Below, piece by piece: positions 1-5,739 of a stretch of DNA of 6,573 bases. The position numbers and the translations under genes are program-made. Where the stretch lies: contig JAJQFK010000247.1 of NCBI GenBank assembly GCA_021201175.1, positions 1-6,573 of the forward strand. Reading direction: 5' to 3'. Below the pieces are notes generated by a model, which was not told the DNA's origin, ran no database searches, and worked only from the letters and a program-made list of their open reading frames with translations. The stretch is from Candidatus Gastranaerophilales bacterium. Lineage in GTDB: Bacteria; Cyanobacteriota; Vampirovibrionia; Gastranaerophilales; Gastranaerophilaceae. The first letter of the stretch is position 1. Every line of letters begins with the position of its first letter.

Positions 1-1
1 T

Positions 2-931
2 TATAATTCAGAATCCAAAATAAAATTTTTGACTGATTATGATTCTTTAGTTCCGATGGATAAATATCTCAAATCAAAAAAATCCGGCAAATACGGAATT
101 ATAGATAAAACAGGGAATGTAATTTTGCCTCCTGTTTTTCAAAAAATCGGTATCTTTCACAGAGAAAATGACGAATACATAACCGGAAAAATTGACGGTA
201 AATATAAAGTATTCTACAACACAGGTAAATTAATACCGGAAGAAGAACTATACTCAATAGCGGCAGCCCAAAATCCGACAGAATCATATTTAGGAAGATT
301 AGCACCTTCTTTCTTGCTTGCCAGAGATATAAAACCTGAATTTATAAAACTAAGACAGGAAAATACAACAGTATACAAAAAATATGATAAACCTCAACAA
401 GACGAAAAAATGGTTTATGAGATACAAGAGATGGAAGTTCCGGGCATGGTAAAAACAGCCCATGTTCAAAAGGTTAATGATTCCGTAAATACAGAAATAT
501 CTGTTGAAAAAAGTACTATTACAATAGACAACAAAGAGTACTATCTTGTTAATTTTAACGGTAAATTCGGAGTTGAGAACAGTAAGAATGAAACAATTTT
601 AATCCCTGAATTTGACAGTTTAACGCTAAAAAAACCTTGTGAGCATTTTAATAAGCCCTTGTTCCTTGTTCAAAAAGGCAATAATTATTCAATATACGAT
701 TTAAAAGGAAATCTTCTTGCACAGCAAACAGGAAATAAAATTAACCTGTATAATGCCGGAAGGCACTATGAATATTCTACCGCAACAGGTATAATCACTC
801 AAAATGATAAAGAAACCGCAGTCGTAACAAAAAGTATAGAAGGTTACAAAATGGAGAAAAAAGCGTTTTCACCATTTTTAACACATAAAGTAAACGAAAT
901 TTTAATAACTATATTAAATATGATAAATTAA
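2..931 (+). CDS. WG-repeat-containing protein, 5'-truncated by window edge
   Basis: The frame is open from the first complete codon at position 2 with no stop before it. The TTG at 29 has no ribosome binding site and lies inside a repeat, so the true start is upstream of the window. About 309 residues are visible. They contain degenerate WG-type beta repeats, whose pattern is G-K-(W/Y/F)-G-hydrophobic-(I/V)-D/E, then tGxhIhP, then Y/F-D-x-I/L. Clear units lie at about 86-148 (GKYGIIDKTGNVILPP) and 560-622 (GKFGVENSKNETILIPEF). Weaker ones lie near 197-250 and 677-718, and the first visible codons (IKFLTDYDSL) look like the tail of a preceding unit. Such repeats are known in bacterial proteins of mostly unknown, probably binding, function. 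The stretch between the repeat groups (about 250-530) is not recognised. The protein ends in a short hydrophobic tail before TAA. No catalytic residues can be named and its location in the cell is unknown, because the N terminus is missing. Transcription ends at the adjacent terminator. Confidence 0.8.
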   Translation, partial: YNSESKIKFLTDYDSLVPMDKYLKSKKSGKYGIIDKTGNVILPPVFQKIGIFHRENDEYITGKIDGKYKVFYNTGKLIPEEELYSIAAAQNPTESYLGRLAPSFLLARDIKPEFIKLRQENTTVYKKYDKPQQDEKMVYEIQEMEVPGMVKTAHVQKVNDSVNTEISVEKSTITIDNKEYYLVNFNGKFGVENSKNETILIPEFDSLTLKKPCEHFNKPLFLVQKGNNYSIYDLKGNLLAQQTGNKINLYNAGRHYEYSTATGIITQNDKETAVVTKSIEGYKMEKKAFSPFLTHKVNEILITILNMIN

Positions 932-937
932 CAATTA

Positions 938-968
938 TCCCCTCTTTATTAAAAGAGGGGAATTTTTT
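938..968 (+). terminator. Rho-independent terminator after the WG-repeat gene
   Basis: A perfect 9-bp stem CCCCTCTTT (939-947) / AAAGAGGGG (952-960) closes an ATTA loop and can extend by one T-A pair (938/961). Six T residues follow at 963-968. The stem starts 7 nt after the stop codon at 929-931. The T tract lies on the plus-strand side only, so it should act on rightward transcription and separate the upstream unit from aroF. Confidence 0.92.
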
Positions 969-985
969 AGTTTTATAAACAATAT

Positions 986-1016
986 TTGACTTGCGTGCAA
1001 AATATTCTCTGATAAT
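986..1016 (+). promoter_or_regulatory. aroF: Possible sigma-70-type promoter for aroF
   Basis: TTGACT (986-991, 5 of 6 matches to the -35 consensus) is followed after 19 bp by GATAAT (1011-1016, 5 of 6 matches to the -10 consensus). The spacer is longer than the usual 17 bp. The predicted start near 1023 leaves a leader of about 37 nt with room for the ribosome binding site. A perfect TATAAT also occurs at 1034-1039, but it has no matching -35 and would start transcription at about the ribosome binding site, so it is less likely. A 10-bp inverted repeat TTGCGTGCAA (991-1000) overlaps the end of the -35 box and could be an operator. This is inference from consensus only. Confidence 0.45.
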
Positions 1017-1045
1017 CTGATACATGTTTATTATATAATTAGAGC

Positions 1046-1051
1046 AGGGAG
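1046..1051 (+). promoter_or_regulatory. aroF: Ribosome binding site of aroF
   Basis: AGGGAG lies 8 nt before the ATG at 1060. It favours that start over the in-frame ATG at 1072 (Met5). The N-terminal alignment with family members also begins at the first Met. Confidence 0.8.
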
Positions 1052-1059
1052 AAAAGAAT

Positions 1060-2073
1060 ATGTTAATAGTGATGGAAAGCCGCGCAACGGAAGAACAAAC
1101 CGAAAAAGTAATAAAATTTATAAAACAAAAAGGGTTTGATGCTCATGTATCAAAAGGAGAAGATCATACAGTTATAGGGGCTGTAGGAAGAAAAGTAATT
1201 GATAAAAGAGATATAGAACTTTTATCAGGTGTAAAGGAAGTAATAAGAATTACATCTCCATATAAACTTGTAAGCAGGGTATTCAAGCCGGAAGATACTA
1301 TAATTGAACTAAAAGGAGTAAAAATTGGCGGCGGCAATACTGCAATGATAGCGGGTCCCTGCAGTGTAGAATCATACGAACAGGTAGATTCAACCGCAAA
1401 AAAACTTGCAGGATACGGAGTTAAAATACTAAGGGGCGGTGCTTTTAAACCAAGAACTTCTCCTTATGCTTTTCAGGGATTAGGAGAAGAAGGCTTAAAA
1501 ATTTTACGTGAAGTCGCAGATAAATATGACATGCTTGTAACCTCTGAAGTTATGGAAGTATCACAAATTCCTATGTTTTTAAAATATGTAGACATATTGC
1601 AGGTTGGAGCAAGAAACATGCAGAATTTTAACTTGTTAAAAAGTTTAGGAGAGATAAGAAAACCCGTACTGCTCAAAAGAGGGCTTAGCGCCATGATTGA
1701 AGAATTACTTATGTCAGCAGAATATATAATGGCAGGCGGTAACCGGGAAGTAATATTGTGCGAGCGAGGAATCAGAACATTTGAACACATTACAAGAAAT
1801 ACTCTTGATTTGTCCGCTATTCCCGTAATACAAAAAATCAGTCATCTTCCGATAGTTGTTGACCCGAGCCATGCAACAGGCTTGCGGGATAAGGTAGCGC
1901 CAATGTCTAAAGCGGCAATTGCTGCCGGCGCTGACGGGCTTATTATAGAAGTTCATAATTCGCCTGATACCGCACTGTGCGACGGGGCACAATCTTTATA
2001 TCCCGAACAATTCGCTGAATTATATGAAGAACTAAAAGCACTCGCAGTAGTCTTAAAAAAGAAAATATGTTAA
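1060..2073 (+). CDS. aroF: 3-deoxy-7-phosphoheptulonate synthase (DAHP synthase), type I-beta with ferredoxin-like domain
   Basis: It condenses phosphoenolpyruvate with erythrose 4-phosphate to DAHP, the first step of the cytosolic shikimate pathway to aromatic amino acids. The 337-aa length matches the Thermotoga maritima-type enzyme (338 aa). Residues 1-70 form the N-terminal ferredoxin-like domain (HVSKGEDHTVIGAVG), which in that enzyme carries allosteric feedback by aromatic amino acids. The TIM-barrel catalytic domain follows from about residue 85. Visible motifs are AGPCSVES (98-105), LRGGAFKPRTSPYAFQG (124-140), QVGARNMQNF (181-190), LLKRG (204-208), ILCERGIRTFE (232-242) and VVDPSHATG (266-274). 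The metal ligands expected from the family are all present: Cys101, His271, Glu297 and Asp308. No chorismate mutase domain is fused. The gene lies between a terminator and a convergent gene and is probably transcribed alone. Feedback regulation is inferred from the domain, and the effector cannot be read from the sequence. Confidence 0.96.
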   Translation: MLIVMESRATEEQTEKVIKFIKQKGFDAHVSKGEDHTVIGAVGRKVIDKRDIELLSGVKEVIRITSPYKLVSRVFKPEDTIIELKGVKIGGGNTAMIAGPCSVESYEQVDSTAKKLAGYGVKILRGGAFKPRTSPYAFQGLGEEGLKILREVADKYDMLVTSEVMEVSQIPMFLKYVDILQVGARNMQNFNLLKSLGEIRKPVLLKRGLSAMIEELLMSAEYIMAGGNREVILCERGIRTFEHITRNTLDLSAIPVIQKISHLPIVVDPSHATGLRDKVAPMSKAAIAAGADGLIIEVHNSPDTALCDGAQSLYPEQFAELYEELKALAVVLKKKIC

Positions 2074-2699
2074 ACTCCAAGTACCGGCAAAGAGTCGAAC
2101 TCACCTATAATTTTTGTGTTAAACTCCGGATTCATGGCAGTTTGTCTTGCAAGAAAAGCACCAAGGATTGCTTCAAGCTGGGCAACTGGCAGCATATTAA
2201 CCGGTAAATCCCGCATATTATATTTAATACGTAAAATATCCTGCAAAGACTTGCAATCCATCGGGGTGCGTTCCCGATAAGCGGAACCTCCGCCCATAAA
2301 ATTTTTAATATTATCAATATCATACCTAAAAATATCGATACCTTTATCATTAAGTTCTTTAAAATATTCACTGCCTCTTGAAGCAAATCTGTTTGTCCAG
2401 CCGTCACGGTTAATCATTTTTTTATCAAAATTTACAATATCGTACGTTCTTGAATTATATTTCCATTTGCTGCTCAACATAACTTCATTTTCAGGAACAG
2501 AAACTAGAATTACTGCATTTTCTTTTCCGGCGAAATTATTTAAAAAATATTTAACATCATTCATTGAAAATAACTTATTAAGCATAATTACTTTCGCATT
2601 CAAATCAATCAGCGCAACAGCAGACTCGGTTGTACTAATTCCGCCCAGCGATATACCTACAAATGAAACTTTTAAATTTTTATTTTTTATAATATCCAT
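2070..2699 (-). CDS. Conserved-looking protein of unknown function, possibly RNase H-like fold (DUF429-like)
   Basis: This is a 209-aa soluble protein with no signal peptide or membrane segment, and I do not recognise it firmly. The N terminus (VSFVGISLGGISTTESAVALID, residues 11-32) looks like the first beta hairpin of an RNase H/actin-like fold, where a glycine-rich strand is followed by small residues. A second strand (AVILVSVPEN, 62-71) and a late helix (PVAQLEAILGAFLARQ, 171-186) sit where DUF429 or RuvC/YqgF-like proteins have their other core elements. The first-strand acidic residue expected in active nucleases is replaced by Ser17. Glu176 in the last helix could be the only acidic residue kept, so catalytic activity is doubtful. 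A central segment NRDGWTNRFASRGSEYF (97-113), rich in aromatic and charged residues, looks distinctive. The ATG at 2699 follows a good promoter but no clear ribosome binding site, and the next Met is residue 39, inside the fold. The stop codon overlaps that of aroF. The fold assignment is inference. Confidence 0.75.
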   Translation of the reverse strand: MDIIKNKNLKVSFVGISLGGISTTESAVALIDLNAKVIMLNKLFSMNDVKYFLNNFAGKENAVILVSVPENEVMLSSKWKYNSRTYDIVNFDKKMINRDGWTNRFASRGSEYFKELNDKGIDIFRYDIDNIKNFMGGGSAYRERTPMDCKSLQDILRIKYNMRDLPVNMLPVAQLEAILGAFLARQTAMNPEFNTKIIGEFDSLPVLGV

Positions 2700-2729
2700 G
2701 AATAACGTATCAATTTATTTTATGCTACT

Positions 2730-2758
2730 ATTATATTGCAGGTTAAAATATTAATCAA
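2730..2758 (-). promoter_or_regulatory. Sigma-70-type promoter for the minus-strand gene
   Basis: Read on the minus strand, TTGATT (2758-2753, 4 of 6 matches to the -35 consensus) is followed after exactly 17 bp by a perfect TATAAT (2735-2730). The predicted start near 2723 gives a leader of about 24 nt before the ATG at 2699. This lies in the 81-bp divergent spacer (2700-2780). A plus-strand promoter for the sugar-kinase cluster must also lie here or further upstream. Only weak -10-like matches (TATTAT at 2729-2734, TAAAAT at 2744-2749), without a good -35, were seen for it. Confidence 0.6.
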
Positions 2759-2780
2759 ATAAGTAATTTGGAGATGAGAT

Positions 2781-3815
2781 ATGTTTACGGTAGAAAAAGA
2801 AGAACTTATAAAAAGGTTGGATACCCTTTGTAAGCCTTCAGTGCTGGTTATCGGAGATATGGCAATAGATGAAATGATATACGGCACAACCGACCGTATG
2901 AGCCGAGAAGCTCCGGTATTAATATTAAGGCACTACAATACAAAAATTATACTTGGCGCCGCTTCTAATGCCGCAAATAATATTTCCGCACTAAACGGAG
3001 GTAAAGTCAGTGTTATCGGTGTTTACGGAAATGATTATTATGCTTCCATTCTTTTAAACGCATTTAAACAATCAGGTATTAATACAGAATACATGGTATG
3101 TGACGAAGATAGAGCAACTACGGTAAAAACAAGAATATCCGGTTCTTGTTCACAATCCGTCACACAGCAAATTGTGCGTGTAGACAGGGAAACTATTGAG
3201 AGACTATCACCGGCAACAGAAGAAAAAATTATAGCACAAATGGAAAAAGCAATTCCGAAACACGATGCAGTTATTTTATCCGATTATAATATAGGACTTT
3301 TAACTGATAACGTTATAAATAAAGCTATAGAACTGTGTAAAAAGTATAATAAAATAATAGTTGTCGATTCACAAAAAGATTTAGACAGGTTCCACGGGGT
3401 TACATCAATGACTCCGAATCAGCCGGATACAGAAAAATTCGTCGGATTCTTCATAAAAGATAAAGAATCTCTTGAAAAAGCAGGCAGGGAAATGCTTCAA
3501 AAAACCGGTGCCGAATCGGTATTAATTACACTTGGCGGTGACGGCATGGCTTTATTTGAAAAAGCAGGAAATTTTGAGAAAATTCCAGTTTTTAATAAAA
3601 CCGATGTTTTTGATGTTACCGGCGCCGGAGATACTGTTGTAGCTACATATACTCTTGGTTTAGCAGCCGGCTTTGATAAGAAAAATGCCGCAATTCTCGG
3701 TAATCTTGCCGCGAGTATTGTTATTAGGTATTTTGGCTGCGCTACTACAAGTGTTGATATTTTAAAATCGGCATTAAATAAGTTAGATACGGATACATTT
3801 ACCATAAAAGGATAG
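2781..3815 (+). CDS. PfkB-family sugar kinase, similar to the D-glycero-beta-D-manno-heptose-7-phosphate kinase domain of HldE/RfaE
   Basis: This is a cytosolic ribokinase/PfkB-fold enzyme of 344 aa. Features shared with the kinase domain of E. coli HldE are VLVIGDMAIDEMIYG (21-35), the MSREAPV segment (40-46), the glycine/alanine sugar-binding loop GAASNAANNISAL (59-71), VIGVYGNDYY (78-87), the VILSDYNIGLL core (164-174), VDSQK (195-199), MTPNQPD (210-216) and the PfkB signature DVTGAGDT (278-285) with the expected catalytic base Asp284. HldE makes heptose 1,7-bisphosphate for ADP-heptose used in LPS core. This protein has only the kinase half: no C-terminal nucleotidyltransferase domain is present and no such gene is adjacent. 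The substrate could therefore be another sugar phosphate. GGAG at 2770-2773, 7 nt before the ATG, supports the start. It is the first gene of the rightward cluster, with an 8-nt gap to the next. The family is certain and the substrate only probable. Confidence 0.88.
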   Translation: MFTVEKEELIKRLDTLCKPSVLVIGDMAIDEMIYGTTDRMSREAPVLILRHYNTKIILGAASNAANNISALNGGKVSVIGVYGNDYYASILLNAFKQSGINTEYMVCDEDRATTVKTRISGSCSQSVTQQIVRVDRETIERLSPATEEKIIAQMEKAIPKHDAVILSDYNIGLLTDNVINKAIELCKKYNKIIVVDSQKDLDRFHGVTSMTPNQPDTEKFVGFFIKDKESLEKAGREMLQKTGAESVLITLGGDGMALFEKAGNFEKIPVFNKTDVFDVTGAGDTVVATYTLGLAAGFDKKNAAILGNLAASIVIRYFGCATTSVDILKSALNKLDTDTFTIKG

Positions 3816-3818
3816 GAG
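3814..3818 (+). promoter_or_regulatory. Ribosome binding site overlapping the kinase stop codon
   Basis: AGGAG (3814-3818) uses the last two bases of the kinase TAG stop (3813-3815) and sits 5 nt before the ATG at 3824. This arrangement implies that ribosomes ending on the kinase gene free the site for the DUF4330 gene, that is, translational coupling. Confidence 0.75.
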
Positions 3819-3823
3819 ATATT

Positions 3824-4372
3824 ATGAATTTATTAAAAAAATTAAAACTTACAGATTACATTATTATTCTTGTGATACTCATTCTTGCAGGAGTCGGAAC
3901 TTTTGTTGTAATAAAAAAGAAAAATTTTGCAAATTTACCGGTTGAAAAAGAAACAGCAATACAATTTGACGTGTTTTTTAGAGGAATAACAATTTCTGAT
4001 AATAAAATTCCGTTTGAAGTTGATAAAGATGCATTTATAACTATAAGAAATGTACCTTATACCAAGCTAAAAATTACAGCAATTGACGGGCGCCAAAGAA
4101 TGACAACAGTTGCTGCCGCTAATGAAGCAGGATTCATAATAGCTCCTGACGCTTCAACCCCTAATCTTTTTGATTTTATCGTAAAACTTGAAGATAAAGC
4201 TAAAAAGACTCCCGATGGATATGTTGTAGGCGGAAACAAACTTAAAATGGGTATTCCTGTTGTTATAGAAGGCGAAAGATACAGATACTCAGGTACTGTT
4301 TCCAATATTCAAGAAATAGATGAAATTCAAAATTCTGAACAACCTCAACCTGTAGAAGAACCGATAAAATAA
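3824..4372 (+). CDS. DUF4330 domain protein, single-pass membrane-anchored
   Basis: This 182-aa protein has a short basic N terminus (MNLLKKLKLTDY), one hydrophobic membrane segment at about residues 12-30, then KKK and a soluble domain. By the positive-inside rule the charges at both ends are ambiguous, but a membrane anchor is clear. The soluble part resembles DUF4330, a family best known from Cyanobacteria. Matching elements are the FDVFFRGI strand (48-55), a TIRNVPYTKLKI segment (73-84) and the C-terminal GGNKLKMGIPVVIEGERYRY block (136-155), which in the family reads like G-x-N-K-hKhG-x-P-hxhEG. A Pro/Glu-rich tail (about 168-182) is probably disordered. No enzyme motif is seen and the biochemical role is unknown. 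The stop TAA (4370-4372) shares its last A with the ATG of the following IctB-like gene, so the two are probably translated together and may act together at the membrane. Confidence 0.85.
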   Translation: MNLLKKLKLTDYIIILVILILAGVGTFVVIKKKNFANLPVEKETAIQFDVFFRGITISDNKIPFEVDKDAFITIRNVPYTKLKITAIDGRQRMTTVAAANEAGFIIAPDASTPNLFDFIVKLEDKAKKTPDGYVVGGNKLKMGIPVVIEGERYRYSGTVSNIQEIDEIQNSEQPQPVEEPIK

Positions 4373-5739
4373 TGAAAATACTTAACTCGAAAATATTTGA
4401 CGGTATAAACAATATTTTGTATTCTGTTCAGGAGAAAACAGATAAAATAAGACTAAACAGCCTTATTTTAAGGAATATAAATATATTTATTTTGTCATTT
4501 ATATTGTTAACTTATGTCGTTTCTTCATTTGCCACTACGGGCATAATAGGTGCTGTTTCACTTGCAGTACCTGTTTTAGTGGTATTAAAAGTACTAATAA
4601 CAAAAGGTGAGAAGTTACAGCTTGAAAAATGTAATTTTTTTATTCTGCTTTATCTTTTAATATGTGTAATAACCTCAATTACATCATCGCTGCCGGAGCA
4701 AAGTCTGCATGGGCTTTTAAAAACTATGGCATATTTAGGATTTTATTTTGCCTTGTGCCAATTTTTAAAAAATAATAAGAATTATATTAAAATCATTCTT
4801 TTTATAATCGCATCGATAGCCGGAATTGAGTGTATTGCGGGGATTATGCAAAATATAAGCGGTGTTCAGGCTATTGCGACATGGCAGGATACAAGTTATG
4901 TAAATCCTGAGGATATAATTTCAAGGGTCTATGGCACATTAAAACCGTATAATCCAAATTTACTTGCGGGCTTCTTACTTGCAGGAATTTCTTCATTTAT
5001 AGCATTTTTTGCAATAAATATTAAAAATAGAAAATTTAACTCTGCAATTTTTTCACTAATTTGTTTTTTAGTTTGTTTATTTACTCTCTTTTTAACAGGC
5101 TGCCGCGGTGCTTATATTTCAATTTTTGTTTTATTAGTAATAATTATTATTGCTTCATACAGACTGATATATATAGACCTGAACAATAACAAACTTAAAA
5201 GAATCTGGAAATGGGCTGTTATTAGTATTTGTGCATGTTTTGCCATTTTCTTGATTATTAATCACGGAATATTTCATAGATTGATGTCTATTTTCCTTCT
5301 TCGCGGTGATTCTTCAACATCATTCAGACTTAATGTATATACTAGTGCTGTCCAAATGTTTAAGGATAACTGGCTTTTTGGTATAGGCGCGGGGAATCAG
5401 GTATTTAGAGAAATTTACGGGTTATATATGCTTTCAGGATTTGATGCTTTAAGCTGTTATTCTGTTTTATTGGAAATTGCCGTAGAAGGCGGAGTATTTG
5501 CGCTTATTACATATTTAATGTTTATACTTTCAATTTTAACAGACGGTTTTAAAAATTTTATTAAGAAAACGAATTTTAACGAAAAAATAATAATTATCAC
5601 CTGTGCAATGTCCATTACTATAATTATGGTTCACGGAATATTTGACACAATTTATTTTAGACCGCAGGTTCAATATATATTTTGGACAATGGCGGCAATA
5701 TTAACAGTTTTAACCAGAGAAGAAAAAGTGGAAGAATAA
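4372..5739 (+). CDS. ictB: IctB-family / O-antigen ligase-polymerase (Wzy_C) superfamily integral membrane protein
   Basis: This 455-aa polytopic membrane protein has roughly ten to twelve hydrophobic segments (from about residue 35 to 445) and a larger hydrophilic stretch around 300-365. That is the usual layout of the O-antigen ligase/polymerase superfamily (Wzy_C region about 225-385). Several blocks follow the cyanobacterial IctB pattern rather than generic WaaL: YNPNLLAGFLLAG (193-205), LTGCRGAY (241-248), the run SIFLLRGDSSTSFRLNVY (306-323), LFGIGAGNQVFREIY (335-349), the ALSCYSVLLEIAVEGG block (359-374) and VHGIFDTIYFRPQ (420-432). IctB was named as a putative bicarbonate transporter component in Synechococcus. 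Its superfamily, however, transfers or polymerises glycans, and here the neighbouring sugar kinase favours an envelope-glycan role. No carbon-concentrating or photosynthesis gene is visible. The start at 4372 overlaps the previous stop by 1 nt with only a weak purine-rich upstream stretch, which suggests coupling. The symbol denotes family membership, not a proven function. Confidence 0.85.
   Translation: MKILNSKIFDGINNILYSVQEKTDKIRLNSLILRNINIFILSFILLTYVVSSFATTGIIGAVSLAVPVLVVLKVLITKGEKLQLEKCNFFILLYLLICVITSITSSLPEQSLHGLLKTMAYLGFYFALCQFLKNNKNYIKIILFIIASIAGIECIAGIMQNISGVQAIATWQDTSYVNPEDIISRVYGTLKPYNPNLLAGFLLAGISSFIAFFAINIKNRKFNSAIFSLICFLVCLFTLFLTGCRGAYISIFVLLVIIIIASYRLIYIDLNNNKLKRIWKWAVISICACFAIFLIINHGIFHRLMSIFLLRGDSSTSFRLNVYTSAVQMFKDNWLFGIGAGNQVFREIYGLYMLSGFDALSCYSVLLEIAVEGGVFALITYLMFILSILTDGFKNFIKKTNFNEKIIIITCAMSITIIMVHGIFDTIYFRPQVQYIFWTMAAILTVLTREEKVEE

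Noticed and set aside
29..31. TTG as the start of the WG-repeat gene
   Set aside because: The frame is open to the window edge, there is no ribosome binding site, and the codons before it encode the tail of another repeat unit.
1034..1039. Perfect TATAAT before aroF as the main -10 box
   Set aside because: No acceptable -35 lies 16-18 bp upstream, and transcription would begin at about the ribosome binding site, leaving too short a leader.
1473..1992. Two minus-strand open frames opposite aroF
   Set aside because: They are shadows of the strongly conserved DAHP synthase frame, with no promoter, ribosome binding site or recognisable domain.
2092..2102. GAGTCGAACTC hairpin near the convergent stops, which on the minus strand also resembles a tRNA T-loop (GAGTTCGACTC)
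   Set aside because: The stem is only 4 bp without GC strength or an adjacent T run, and it lies in the C-terminal codons of the minus-strand gene. No acceptor, D or anticodon arms surround it, so it is neither terminator nor tRNA.
2467..2754. Plus-strand open frame of 95 codons with hydrophobic character
   Set aside because: It lies antisense to the start of the 209-aa minus-strand gene, has no ribosome binding site, and its Ile/Phe-rich product is what the complement of an AT-rich gene gives.
4372..5739. Naming the protein a bicarbonate transporter
   Set aside because: The similarity is to the IctB family, but its superfamily is glycan ligases/polymerases and nothing nearby points to carbon concentration, so function is left open.
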